A stretch of DNA of 59,367 nucleotides, taken from an uncultured Paracoccaceae bacterium (lineage in GTDB: Bacteria > Pseudomonadota > Alphaproteobacteria > Rhodobacterales > Rhodobacteraceae). Where the stretch lies: contig CALICM010000047.1 of assembly GCA_938049225.1 (NCBI GenBank), forward strand, positions 1 to 59,367. The letters are read 5' to 3'. The position numbers and the translations under genes are program-made. Shown piece by piece: positions 1 through 8,820 of the stretch (positions are counted from its first letter, which is position 1; every line of letters starts with the position of its first letter). The notes below the pieces were generated by a model. The model did no database searches. It was not told the origin of the DNA and saw only the letters and a list, made by a program, of their open reading frames with translations.

Positions 1-1155
1 CTAGTGGATTGAACGCGACGAAGGAGTCCGAATTGGGGTTCCGTTCTGTCGTTGGCTGTGCGCGTCATGCTGATGCGTACAGGAATATCCTTCACGGTCT
101 CAAGCGAGGATCGATCCCGGCTTGAGGCGGTCATTTCGCACCCTTCTTCGCCGCAGAAGCATGTCTGGCGCTGCCGTATCGTGCTTCTGAGCGCCGATGG
201 CGCCGGAACGACATCGATCATGGTCACGACGGGCAAGTCCAAGACCTGCGTCTGGCGCTGGCAGGAACGGTTCATGGCCGAGGGCGTCGATGGTCTTCTG
301 CGGGAGAAGACGCGCCCGCCGGGAACACCCAGGACGCCGGACGAGAAAGTGGCCGAGGTGATCCGCTTGACCCAGGACGCGCCGCCGCATGAGGCGACGC
401 ACTGGACGATCCGGGCGATGGGCAAGGCGGTCGGGCTCGCCGCCTCGACGGTACGGGAGATCTGGAAGGCGCATGGGCTGAGCCCGCATCGCTGGCGTCA
501 GTTCAAGCTGTCGAACGACCGGGCCTTCGCCGAGAAACTGCACGATGTCGTCGGGCTCTACGTTGCGCCGCCCGCCCATGCGGTTGTGCTGTCGGTGGAT
601 GAAAAGTCGCAAATACAGGCGCTTGACCGCACCCAACCCGGCCTGCCGCTGAAGAAGGGGCGCGGGCCCACCATGACCCACGATTACAAACGCAACGGCA
701 CGACGACGCTCTTTGCCGCGCTCAACGTGCTGGACGGATCGGTCATTGGGCAGAACATGCAGCGCCACCGGCATCAGGAGTTCATCCGCTTCCTCAACCA
801 GATCGAACGGGATGTCCCCGAGGGCAAATCCGTCCACGGCATCCTCGACAACTACTGCACCCACAAACATGCAAAGGTGCGGGCCTGGCTGGCGCGCCAC
901 CCGCGCTGGACCTTCCATTTCATCCCGACGTCGTCATCATGGCTGAACGCGGTAGAGGGGTTTTTTGCCAAACTGACCCGGCGCAGGCTCAAGCACGGCG
1001 TCTTCCATTCGGTCGTCGATCTGCAGGCTGCTATCAACCGCTTCATCGCCGAACACAACTCAACCGAAGCCAAACCATTCGTCTGGAGCGCCGATCCAGA
1101 CGACATCATCGCCGCCAGAAACCGTGGGTTCCAAATGTTGGATTCAATCCACTAG
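1..1155 (+). mobile_element. Complete IS630-family insertion sequence at the window's left edge
   Basis: The termini are perfect inverted repeats: CTAGTGGATTGAA at 1-13 is mirrored by TTCAATCCACTAG at 1143-1155. IS630 elements duplicate a TA dinucleotide. Read that way, the element proper is 4-1152, flanked by TA at 2-3 and 1153-1154 inside a CTAG target. It carries one intact DDE transposase gene. The right end abuts the stop codon of the neighbouring antiporter gene. Only one base of left flank is present, so the sequence beyond is unknown. Confidence 0.9.
67..1155 (+). CDS. IS630-family DDE transposase
   Basis: The roughly 362-residue protein catalyses cut-and-paste movement of the surrounding element. 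An N-terminal helix-turn-helix region (about residues 10-140) precedes an RNase H-like DDE domain. The putative catalytic residues are Asp178 (SVDEKSQ), Asp261 (HGILDNYC) and Glu297 (SWLNAVEGFF), the usual IS630 signature and spacing. There is no frameshift or internal stop, so it may be active. I chose ATG at 67; an in-frame TTG at 52 and an ATG at 73 are alternatives. The stop codon TAG lies in the terminal CTAG, so the last codon comes from the inverted repeat and target duplication. Confidence 0.92.
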   Translation: MLMRTGISFTVSSEDRSRLEAVISHPSSPQKHVWRCRIVLLSADGAGTTSIMVTTGKSKTCVWRWQERFMAEGVDGLLREKTRPPGTPRTPDEKVAEVIRLTQDAPPHEATHWTIRAMGKAVGLAASTVREIWKAHGLSPHRWRQFKLSNDRAFAEKLHDVVGLYVAPPAHAVVLSVDEKSQIQALDRTQPGLPLKKGRGPTMTHDYKRNGTTTLFAALNVLDGSVIGQNMQRHRHQEFIRFLNQIERDVPEGKSVHGILDNYCTHKHAKVRAWLARHPRWTFHFIPTSSSWLNAVEGFFAKLTRRRLKHGVFHSVVDLQAAINRFIAEHNSTEAKPFVWSADPDDIIAARNRGFQMLDSIH

Positions 1156-2930
1156 CGGTCAACCTGACCCTCGACCGCACCGAGTGTCAGGACCCGATCC
1201 TCGGGACCGACGCTGGGTGTGGCGGTCCCGATCATGCTGATGGTGTTCTTGCGCAGCACCGCCACGGGCACATCGCCTGCGTGATCCGCGCGCCACGTCG
1301 CCCAATCCACGTTCACGGGCCGCAGCACAAAGCCTTCGCCCTTGGTTCGGCGCGCTGCCAACTCGACATAGCGCACACCTTCGGCGAACGGTCTGCCGCC
1401 CAGGGTCGCGGGCAAGTCGCGTTGACTGCCGCCATCCGTCTCGCGGCCTACTTGGAACACGTTGGTTCGGCCAAACTCAGGCGCGAAATCCGTACATACC
1501 AATGTGTTGTAAGCGTCATTATCGCTCGCCGCGATCAAGGTTTCATAAGCGTTCAGATCCAAATGATGCTCGGCCGCTTCAGACAGGATCTCGCCATGGA
1601 AAACGGGCAGCTCAGCCTCGCGCGCGGGGCGCAGCCGGTGCCAGTTTCGATCTGCGACCAACACCGGGACCCCTGCCCCGTGCAGCGCCTGCGCCATCGA
1701 GACCGACCAAGCGCTGGCACCCACGATCAACACCCCTGGCACATCGGTCGAAACCAGCCCCAGCGCCCGCGCAACGGGCCGGATCGTGAACCCCGACAGC
1801 ACCACTGTGGCCGCCACCAAGGCAAAGGCCAGCGGCGTCAGCAGCGCGCCATCCTCAATCCCCTTTTCCACCAACCGCTGGCCAAACAGACCGGCGACCG
1901 CCACCGCGACGATCCCGCGCGGGGCGATCCAGGCGACGATGGTCTTTTCTTGCCAACTCAGCCCAGTGCCCGCCAGGGCCAGAGCAACCGTGACGGGGCG
2001 CGCGACCAAGACGATCAGGGCAATGAACAGACCTGCGCGCCAATCGAGTTGGCCCAGAACCTCGACATTCAACGAGGCCGCGAGGAGGATGAAAACGCCC
2101 GATACCAAGATGACGGTGACGTGCTCTTTGAAGCGGCGCAACTCATCGAACGACGGCAGATGCGCGTTGGCTAGCACCACGCCCATTACAGTGACCGCCA
2201 GCAGGCCGCTTTCGTGCAGCAGGCTGTCGGTCGAGGCGTAAACGGCCAGAACCGCGCCAAACAGGACGGGGACTTTCATATACTCGGGCACCTCGCCCCG
2301 GCGGAAGGCCCAGGCGATCCCGCGCCCGGCGGCATAGCCCGCGACGCCCGCAACGGCCAGGCCAAGCGCGAAATGCTCGGCTGCCTTGGCCAGGGTCGAG
2401 GCGCCCGATAGGGCCGCGACGACCTCGAACGCCAGAACCGCACACAGCGCCCCGACGGGGTCATTCACGATCGCCTCCCACCGCAAAACCGACGCGGGGC
2501 GGCTTTTGAGGCGGGCCTGGCGCAGGAGGGGTGTGATCACAGTTGGACCGGTCACAACCAAGATGCCCCCGAACACAGCCGAGGATTGCCAGCTAAGCCC
2601 CGCGCCATAGTGGATCGCGAGCGCCGATAGAAGCCAGCCCAGAGGTGCGCCCAGAAAGACCAGACGACGCACGGCGGGGCGCGCTTCGCGCAGTTCCGCA
2701 ATGTTCAGAGTCAGACCGCCTTCGAATAGGATCACCGCCACCGCGACGGCCACGATGGGGCGCAGCAGATCGCCGAACCCCTCAGCCGGATCCAACAGGC
2801 CGGTGACGGGCCCCGCCAGCAGACCCGCGCCCAGCATCAGCACAATGGCGGGCATTTGCAGGCGCCAAGCCAGCCATTGCGCGCCAATTCCAAGCACGCC
2901 GATCAAGGCAAAAAGAACAACAGGTTCCAT
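1152..2930 (-). CDS. Cation:proton antiporter (CPA family) with C-terminal TrkA-N domain
   Basis: The 592-residue inner-membrane protein probably exchanges Na+ or K+ for H+. The first ~390 residues form the multi-helix antiporter fold, with conserved stretches such as ILFEGGLTLN and an acidic VNDPVGAL motif typical of NhaP-like exchangers. A Rossmann-type TrkA-N domain follows (about 395-520, starting GVLIVGAS), which usually binds nucleotide and gates transport. The GTG/ATG choice is clear: ATG has a GGAG Shine-Dalgarno 5 nt upstream. It lies 3 nt downstream of the acyl-CoA synthetase gene, suggesting co-transcription. Its stop TAG coincides with the right end of the IS630 element. The protein still seems full length. 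Confidence 0.9.
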   Translation of the reverse strand: MEPVVLFALIGVLGIGAQWLAWRLQMPAIVLMLGAGLLAGPVTGLLDPAEGFGDLLRPIVAVAVAVILFEGGLTLNIAELREARPAVRRLVFLGAPLGWLLSALAIHYGAGLSWQSSAVFGGILVVTGPTVITPLLRQARLKSRPASVLRWEAIVNDPVGALCAVLAFEVVAALSGASTLAKAAEHFALGLAVAGVAGYAAGRGIAWAFRRGEVPEYMKVPVLFGAVLAVYASTDSLLHESGLLAVTVMGVVLANAHLPSFDELRRFKEHVTVILVSGVFILLAASLNVEVLGQLDWRAGLFIALIVLVARPVTVALALAGTGLSWQEKTIVAWIAPRGIVAVAVAGLFGQRLVEKGIEDGALLTPLAFALVAATVVLSGFTIRPVARALGLVSTDVPGVLIVGASAWSVSMAQALHGAGVPVLVADRNWHRLRPAREAELPVFHGEILSEAAEHHLDLNAYETLIAASDNDAYNTLVCTDFAPEFGRTNVFQVGRETDGGSQRDLPATLGGRPFAEGVRYVELAARRTKGEGFVLRPVNVDWATWRADHAGDVPVAVLRKNTISMIGTATPSVGPEDRVLTLGAVEGQVDR

Positions 2931-2933
2931 GGT

Positions 2934-4556
2934 TTACTCCAGTGATGTCTTCAAGGCGCGGCGCATGATTTTACCTGTGGCGGTCATGGGCAGGTCATCG
3001 ACAAAAGTGACCTCGCGCGGGGCAACATGAGGGCTGATCCGATCGCGGACGCGTTGGATCAGGGTTTGGTCGAGTATCTCGCGGCCGATCCCATGCCGCA
3101 AAACCACAAAGGCTTTGACAGCTTCGGTCCGGATCGGATCGGGGACGCCAATGACGGCGGCCATCAGCACATCTGGGTGGCCGGTCAGACAATCCTCGAT
3201 CTCGGTAGGGCCGATGCGATAGCCCGAGGATGTGATCACATCATCCGTGCGTGCCGAGAAGTGAAAGTAACCATCTTCATCCACATGCCCGGTATCGCCG
3301 GTCAGCATCCAATTGCCAATGAACTTCTCGGCCGTTTTGTCGGGGCGGCCCCAATATTCCAAGAACATGCCTGGGTCGGGGCGTTTGATGGCAATCTCAC
3401 CGACCTCCCCGGCTGGCAGTGCCGTACCGTCCGCGCCCAGCACCGCGACGTCGTGCCCCGGTACCGGTTTGCCCATCGAGCCCGGTTTGGCAGGCATGAT
3501 CTCGGCGCAGTTGCTCAGGACCAGGTTGCACTCGGTCTGCCCGTAGAACTCGTTGATCTGAGTGCCAAAGGTTGCCCTACCCCACTCTAGCATCTCGGCC
3601 CCCAGCGCCTCCCCCCCCGAGGCGACCGAGCGCAGCTGCGGCACCTTTGGCACGCCCGCCGCGCGCATCAGCTTCAATGCCGTGGGCGGCAGGAAGACAT
3701 TCCGCACCTCAAGCCGATCCATCAGATGAAACGCATGCTCAGGATCGAACTTGGCCATACGGTGCGCGACCAGCGGCACGCCCAGGGTCAGCGCGGGCAG
3801 CATCACATTCGCCAGCCCGCCCATCCAGGCCCAGTCGGCGGGGGTCCATAGACAATCGCCCTTTTGCGGCAGCCGATTGTGGTGCAACTCCACCCCCGGC
3901 AAATGCCCCAACAACACCCGATGGCCGTGTAGAGCCCCCTTTGGCGGACCGGTTGTGCCCGAGGTATAGGACAGAAACGCCGGGTCATCCGGCCCAGTGT
4001 CTACGATCTCACAAGCATCCGCAGCGCGCCCCAACTCCTGCCAAAAGGCATGCGTTCCGCTTTCGGTGCCATCCACGGTGAAGACATCCGTCAAAGCGGG
4101 CAGTCGGTCGCGAATATTAACGATTTTTGGCAGGTTGGCACGATCCGTCACCAAAGCCCGCGCACCACTGTCGAACAGGCGGAACTCAAGCCCGTCCTCG
4201 CCGAACAGCGTGAACAGCGGCACCACTATGGCCCCCAGCTTGTAGCTGGCCAAATGCGTCAGCACGGTCTCGGGCGTCTGCGGCAACAGCACCGCCACCC
4301 GGTCGCCACGTGCCACCCCATGGGCGCGTAACACATTGGCAAAGCGGTTCGCGGCACGGTCCAACTCGGCATAAGTGTAGTGCCGCACCTCGCCATCGGT
4401 GCGCAGCAAGGTCAACGCCCGGCGGTCCGGCTGGCTGCGGGCCCAGCGGGCACAAGCCACCTCGGCGATATTGAACCGCGCAAGATCGGGCCAGCGAAAC
4501 GCCTCGCGCATGGTTTTCCAATTTTCCGTGTTCTGGATCGTCCGCTCGGCCAGCAT
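2934..4556 (-). CDS. AMP-dependent acyl-CoA synthetase (acetyl/medium-chain acyl-CoA ligase type)
   Basis: The 540-residue member of the ANL superfamily activates a carboxylic acid to its acyl-AMP and then to acyl-CoA. The P-loop-like AMP motif (SYTSGTTGPPKG) is near residue 195. The A5 region (NEFYGQTE) and the A7/A8 motif (LTGDTGHVDEDGYFHFSARTDD) follow. The C-terminal lysine sits in PMTATGKIMRR. Length and motifs fit the medium-chain/acetyl-CoA synthetase-like branch; the substrate cannot be read from sequence. AGGGG lies about 5 nt before the chosen ATG; an internal Met 15 codons on is possible. It is the first gene of a likely two-gene unit with the antiporter. Confidence 0.9.
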   Translation of the reverse strand: MLAERTIQNTENWKTMREAFRWPDLARFNIAEVACARWARSQPDRRALTLLRTDGEVRHYTYAELDRAANRFANVLRAHGVARGDRVAVLLPQTPETVLTHLASYKLGAIVVPLFTLFGEDGLEFRLFDSGARALVTDRANLPKIVNIRDRLPALTDVFTVDGTESGTHAFWQELGRAADACEIVDTGPDDPAFLSYTSGTTGPPKGALHGHRVLLGHLPGVELHHNRLPQKGDCLWTPADWAWMGGLANVMLPALTLGVPLVAHRMAKFDPEHAFHLMDRLEVRNVFLPPTALKLMRAAGVPKVPQLRSVASGGEALGAEMLEWGRATFGTQINEFYGQTECNLVLSNCAEIMPAKPGSMGKPVPGHDVAVLGADGTALPAGEVGEIAIKRPDPGMFLEYWGRPDKTAEKFIGNWMLTGDTGHVDEDGYFHFSARTDDVITSSGYRIGPTEIEDCLTGHPDVLMAAVIGVPDPIRTEAVKAFVVLRHGIGREILDQTLIQRVRDRISPHVAPREVTFVDDLPMTATGKIMRRALKTSLE

Positions 4557-4660
4557 GCTTGCCCCTGTTTTTGGGTCACCCTATCTTGAGGGAAAGCCTT
4601 GGTCTATCGCTTGCAGCCACAGGGCAGCACGGCTAGGCTACTCACCTGAGGGAGAGCACC

Positions 4661-5671
4661 ATGACCGACATGCCACAGCTGATCGACCCGTTCGCACGCG
4701 CCATCACCTATTTGCGGGTGTCGGTCACGGATCGCTGCGATTTTCGCTGCGTTTATTGCATGTCCGAGAACATGACCTTTCTGCCTAAGGCCGAGTTGCT
4801 GAGCCTTGAGGAACTGGACCGCCTGTGCACCCGCTTTGTCGAACTGGGCATCCGCAAGCTGCGGATCACCGGCGGCGAGCCCCTGGTGCGCAAAGGCATC
4901 ATGACCTATTTTGAGGCGATGTCGCGGCATCTGGCCAGCGGCGCGTTGGACGAGCTGACGCTAACCTCCAACGGCTCGCAACTGCGCCGCTTTGCCCAGC
5001 CGCTGGCCGATTGCGGGGTCAAGCGGATCAATGTCTCGCTCGACACGCTGGACGAGCAAAAGTTCAAGGACATCACGCGCTGGGGCCGCTTTGCGCAAGT
5101 CATGGACGGCGTCGATGCCGCGCAGGAGGCCGGGATCCGGATCAAGATCAACGCGGTCGCGCTGAAGGGCACGAACGACGACGAAGCCTATAAGATGGTC
5201 GAATGGTGCGGCGCGCGCGGGTTTGATCTGACCTTTATCGAGGTCATGCCGATGGGCGAGGATATGGGCGACGGCCTGCGCTTGGACCAGTTTTGGGACC
5301 TCAAGGACGTCCGCGCCCATCTGGCCGCCAACTGGACCCTGACGGATATCCCGCTCAACACCGGCGGCCCCGCGCGTTATGTCAGGGTCGAGGAGACGGG
5401 CCAAAAGATCGGCTTCATCACGCCGCTGTCGCACAACTTCTGCGAAAGCTGCAACCGCGTCCGCCTGACCTGCACCGGCCAGTTGTTCATGTGCCTGGGC
5501 CAAGAGGACGAGGCCGACCTGCGCAAAGTCCTGCGCGAGGGCACGCCCGCCGCCCTGGACAAAGCCATCCACACCGCCATCGCCCGCAAACCCAAGGGCC
5601 ACGACTTTGATTACTCCCGCCAGAACGTCACCGGCACAATGACCAGGCATATGAGCCATACGGGGGGGTGA
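4661..5671 (+). CDS. moaA: GTP 3',8-cyclase MoaA (molybdenum cofactor biosynthesis)
   Basis: This radical-SAM enzyme converts GTP to 3',8-cyclo-7,8-dihydro-GTP, the first step of molybdopterin synthesis, in the cytoplasm. The N-terminal CxxxCxxC cluster is Cys26/Cys30/Cys33. GGEP (71-74) binds SAM. The C-terminal second cluster uses CESC plus a Cys about 14 residues on (CTGQLFMC). The protein ends in the Gly-Gly tail needed by MoaA enzymes. Its 336 residues are the family norm. A GGGAGAG ribosome site precedes ATG at 4661. No other moa genes are nearby, so it stands alone here. Confidence 0.97.
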   Translation: MTDMPQLIDPFARAITYLRVSVTDRCDFRCVYCMSENMTFLPKAELLSLEELDRLCTRFVELGIRKLRITGGEPLVRKGIMTYFEAMSRHLASGALDELTLTSNGSQLRRFAQPLADCGVKRINVSLDTLDEQKFKDITRWGRFAQVMDGVDAAQEAGIRIKINAVALKGTNDDEAYKMVEWCGARGFDLTFIEVMPMGEDMGDGLRLDQFWDLKDVRAHLAANWTLTDIPLNTGGPARYVRVEETGQKIGFITPLSHNFCESCNRVRLTCTGQLFMCLGQEDEADLRKVLREGTPAALDKAIHTAIARKPKGHDFDYSRQNVTGTMTRHMSHTGG

Positions 5672-5693
5672 CCTTGGGCAGTCGGTTCTTGGA

Positions 5694-5711
5694 TTGACAA
5701 CCTTTAAAGGT
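5694..5711 (+). promoter_or_regulatory. Candidate -35 box with overlapping palindrome upstream of the TIR gene
   Basis: TTGACA at 5694-5699 matches the sigma-70 -35 consensus exactly. It is followed at once by the perfect 12-bp palindrome ACCTTTAAAGGT (5700-5711). The expected -10 region (about 5716-5722) is poor. The placement, about 60 nt before the TIR start, fits a promoter with an operator in the spacer. The assignment is by eye. Confidence 0.4.
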
Positions 5712-5758
5712 CCGCCATGCTGACACGGCCCAACTTTGGTCGCCGCATTTAAGAAGCA

Positions 5759-6940
5759 ATGATGGTTCAGCCTCCAAGCCTGTTTATTTCCTACCGCCGG
5801 ATCGACTCGAATTGGGCAGCCGTCGCGCTTAGGCACCAAATCACAAAGACCTTTCCCGGTCTTAATGTCTTTATGGACCTGACCGGGATCGAACCAGGCG
5901 AGGACTTTCCCACCGCGATCAATCGTAATGTGGACCAATGTTCTGTCATGCTTGCGATCATTGGCCCCAGCTGGCTGGGCGTATCTGATAATCACGGCCG
6001 TCGTCGGCTGGACAACCCGAACGACTTCGTCCGCCTTGAAATCACCCGCAGTCTGGAACGCGATATTCGCCTGATCCCCATACTGGTCGATGGTGCGCCG
6101 ATGCCCGCAGCCGAGGCTCTGCCGGAACCCCTCAAAGCCCTTTCTGCCAAGAACGCTGTCTCCGTTGGTCATTCAACATACGAACGCGACTTTGATGTGA
6201 TTTGCGGATTCCTTGAGAAACACCTGGGGATTACAGAACGAACCGTGACACCAACTGATCGACCTTTTGATCAAGCCGCTGATCCCGCGCTGCGTCAAAC
6301 ACCTGCACAGATTGATGGACCAACGGCCGCTGGGATCGCAGCCGCCGAAGCCCTAAAGGACGCCGGTGTTGATCCGAAAACCATGGTTAGCGTTGCGCAA
6401 ATGCGCCACATAGAGGGCAAATATGCAATCGAGGAACACATCCGGCGGACGACTAAGCCGCTTTTGGAGAATGCCGAAGGTGTTGAAAGCGACTGCTGCC
6501 TGAATAACGCCCACAATCTCGCCTACACCATCTTTCGGCAGGGCCGCGCCGGCGAAGCCGAAGCGGCATTCCGCGACCTCCTGCTGCTTAGCGAGAAGAT
6601 CAAGGGTGCCGAGCATCCGGACAGTTTCATCGCCCGCCGGGCGCTGGCCCAGTCCTGTTGCACGCAAGGCGCTGCAGAGCGAGCCCAGGCAGCGTTGGAG
6701 CCAGTGCCTGGGGATGGGGGTGACCCGCGTCCGTGGAATCTCATCCAATTCGCGGTCATCCGGGCCTTTTTGGTGGATCTGCAGGGCGACGCGGTAGCGG
6801 CGGAGGCAGCCTTGGCCAGCGCGGATGCGCATGTCGGCGCATTGGACCCCAGCGCCTATGCCCGGCGGATGCTGGACCACTATCGCCACACCCGCAATCC
6901 CGGTGGGCCAGGTGGGACGACGCTTTGGATGCTGTCCTGA
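5759..6940 (+). CDS. TIR-domain protein with C-terminal TPR-like region
   Basis: Residues 6-155 form a bacterial TIR domain. The box-1 strand reads LFISYRR (8-14), the next strand VFMDLTGIEPG (37-47), then VMLAIIGPSWLG, and LIPILVDG (105-112) at the fourth strand. Glu94 (VRLE, before TRSLERD) sits where NAD+-cleaving TIR domains carry their catalytic glutamate, so NADase activity is plausible but inferred. After a linker, residues ~240-320 look like helical TPR repeats (GRAGEAEAAFRDLL, QGAAERAQAALEP). There is no signal peptide. Such proteins are known in anti-phage defence, as signalling scaffolds and as host-directed effectors; I cannot choose between these. The 3' end overlaps the next gene. 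Confidence 0.85.
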   Translation: MMVQPPSLFISYRRIDSNWAAVALRHQITKTFPGLNVFMDLTGIEPGEDFPTAINRNVDQCSVMLAIIGPSWLGVSDNHGRRRLDNPNDFVRLEITRSLERDIRLIPILVDGAPMPAAEALPEPLKALSAKNAVSVGHSTYERDFDVICGFLEKHLGITERTVTPTDRPFDQAADPALRQTPAQIDGPTAAGIAAAEALKDAGVDPKTMVSVAQMRHIEGKYAIEEHIRRTTKPLLENAEGVESDCCLNNAHNLAYTIFRQGRAGEAEAAFRDLLLLSEKIKGAEHPDSFIARRALAQSCCTQGAAERAQAALEPVPGDGGDPRPWNLIQFAVIRAFLVDLQGDAVAAEAALASADAHVGALDPSAYARRMLDHYRHTRNPGGPGGTTLWMLS

Positions 6941-7848
6941 TCCGCCTGCTGACCGCGCTGGGGCGACAGGCGCGGTGGATCCTGGCGCTCGGCTCGATCG
7001 CCGCTCTGTTCCTGCCCTCGCTGTCGGCCAGCTTGCGGCCGATCCTGCCCGGCCTGGTTGCCATGGTGCTGGCCCTGTCGATGGCGCGGATCGATCTTGG
7101 CGCGACGCTGCGCGCGGCGCTGCGGCCGGTGCGGCTGGCACAATTGTTGGCGATCTCGGTCCTGTTGATCCCGGTGACAGCGGTGGTTTACGGCTGGCTG
7201 GGGCGCTGGATCTCGCCCGAGGTGGCGGCCAGCCTGGTCTATCTGGGCGCGGCCCCGCCCATCGCTTCGGCCGCCGGTCTGTGTTTCATGCTGGGCTATA
7301 ATGCGCGTCTGGCGCTTGAGATCACCGTGGCCGCCACCCTGCTAACCCCGATCTTGGGGCCGCTGGCGGCACAGCTGGCACTTCCCGAAACCACGCTGGC
7401 GCTGAACCCGCTGATCCTGGCACGCAATCTGTCGGGCATGATCTTTGGCGGGCTTTTGCTGGGCCTGGTACTGCGGCATGGCATAGGCGCCGCGCGGATC
7501 GCCCGCCATGGGCCCATTTTCGACGGGATCGCCGCCTGCGGTATGCTGCTGTTCATCATCCCGCTCTTCGACCGGGTCGGCGCGCTGATCCTTGAGAACC
7601 CGCTGCGCGCCGCGCTGATCCTAGCCTTGGCCTGTGTCTTTAACCTGGGCGCGAACCTTTTGACCCGTGTCAGCTTAGCAACGCGTCTGGCAGCGCCTGA
7701 CAATGGCGCCGCTGGGATCGTGATGGGCAACCGAACCATCGCCATTTACCTGGCCGCCCTACCCTTCGAGCCGACCTTCGCCCTCTTCGTAGCGCTATAC
7801 CAGTTCCCAATGTACTTCACCCCACTGGTCATGGCGCGGTTCAAGTAA
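6925..7848 (+). CDS. BASS-like (bile acid:Na+ symporter fold) integral membrane transporter
   Basis: The ~307-residue protein is almost entirely hydrophobic, with about nine to ten transmembrane helices. It has a small-residue stretch (LGAAPPIASAAGLCF) and a second-half repeat (NGAAGIVMGNRTIAIYLA), reminiscent of the discontinuous helices of the BASS/arsenite-permease fold. The substrate is unknown. No ATG is available before the first helix. The best start is TTG at 6925, about 7 nt after AGGTGGGA. It overlaps the end of the TIR gene by 16 nt, so translation is probably coupled. The next ATG (7063) would delete the first helix. Confidence 0.75.
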   Translation: MDAVLIRLLTALGRQARWILALGSIAALFLPSLSASLRPILPGLVAMVLALSMARIDLGATLRAALRPVRLAQLLAISVLLIPVTAVVYGWLGRWISPEVAASLVYLGAAPPIASAAGLCFMLGYNARLALEITVAATLLTPILGPLAAQLALPETTLALNPLILARNLSGMIFGGLLLGLVLRHGIGAARIARHGPIFDGIAACGMLLFIIPLFDRVGALILENPLRAALILALACVFNLGANLLTRVSLATRLAAPDNGAAGIVMGNRTIAIYLAALPFEPTFALFVALYQFPMYFTPLVMARFK

Positions 7849-7902
7849 CAAAAGCAGCCCTCATCTCCTGTCCCCACATATCCCCGCCGGAGGCATCCGC
7901 CC

Positions 7903-8820
7903 TCACCGCCCGCGGATGCGCGGGTCCAGTGCATCCCGCAGCCCATCACCCATGAAGTTCACCGACAAAACGGTCAGCGAAATCATCAACCCCGGCCAAA
8001 TCACCCGCGCGGGCGTCAGCGTCAGGAAATCCTTGCCGTCGAACAGTAACCGACCCCAGGTCGGCACGTCGGACGGGAAACCCAGGCCAAGAAAGCTCAG
8101 TGCACTTTCGGTGATGATGGCGTTGGCAACGCCCAGGGTGGCCGAGACCATGATCGGCGACAAAATATTGGGCATCAGGTGACGCATGATAATCCGCCGA
8201 GGCGGCGTGCCGATTGAGCGCGCAGCCAGGACGAACTCGCGTTCCTTCAGCGCCAAAACGTCGCCGCGCACAATCCGCGCGGTTTGCATCCACGAGGTAA
8301 TGCCGATCAAAAACACGATCAGCAGGAAAATCCCCAATTCAGGCCCGAAAATTGGGCGTAAAACATCCCGGAACAGCATCACGACTACAAGCAGCAACGG
8401 CAGTAACGGCAGCGCAAGAAACAGGTCAGTCAGCCGCATCAGCGGCCCATCTAGCCATTTAAAATACCCGGCCAGCAGACCGATAAAGGTGCCCACGAAC
8501 AGGCTGAGCAACATCGCGGTCAAACCAACAGCCAGCGATATCCGCCCGCCATGAAGGATCGCAGCAAACATGTCGCGACCCAGGTTGTCGCTGCCCATCG
8601 GATAGGCCCAACTCATAGGCGCATTGCGGTCACGCACATTGGTGAAGTTCGGATCGACGTCGTAGAAAATCGGACCTAACAGCACCAACAGACAAATCGC
8701 CACAAAGATCACCGTGCCGATCATCGCGCCGGTGTGGCTGCGATACTGCACCCAGACATCGCCCCACAGTGAACGGTGCTGGGTTTCCTGAATAGCGGTG
8801 TCGGCGACGGCGTCAGTCAT
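7903..8820 (-). CDS. Peptide/nickel-type ABC transporter permease (DppC/OppC family)
   Basis: The ~305-residue inner-membrane subunit pairs with the DppB-like protein to form the translocation channel of an Opp/Dpp-type importer. An N-terminal helix (TGAMIGTVIFVAICLLVLLG) and a MetI-type domain are visible. The EAA loop (AARSIGTPPRRIIMRHLMPNILSP) contacts the ATPases. The protein ends in LRDALDPRIRGR, typical of the family. ATG at 8820 is preferred over a longer upstream extension. It overlaps the stop of the preceding permease by 8 nt, so the two are translationally coupled. It is the last gene of the five-gene operon. Confidence 0.93.
   Translation of the reverse strand: MTDAVADTAIQETQHRSLWGDVWVQYRSHTGAMIGTVIFVAICLLVLLGPIFYDVDPNFTNVRDRNAPMSWAYPMGSDNLGRDMFAAILHGGRISLAVGLTAMLLSLFVGTFIGLLAGYFKWLDGPLMRLTDLFLALPLLPLLLVVVMLFRDVLRPIFGPELGIFLLIVFLIGITSWMQTARIVRGDVLALKEREFVLAARSIGTPPRRIIMRHLMPNILSPIMVSATLGVANAIITESALSFLGLGFPSDVPTWGRLLFDGKDFLTLTPARVIWPGLMISLTVLSVNFMGDGLRDALDPRIRGR

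Noticed and set aside
4961-6172. 403-codon minus-strand open frame across moaA and the TIR gene
   Set aside because: It is antisense to moaA with low-complexity composition and no family resemblance; the plus-strand protein has all MoaA motifs.
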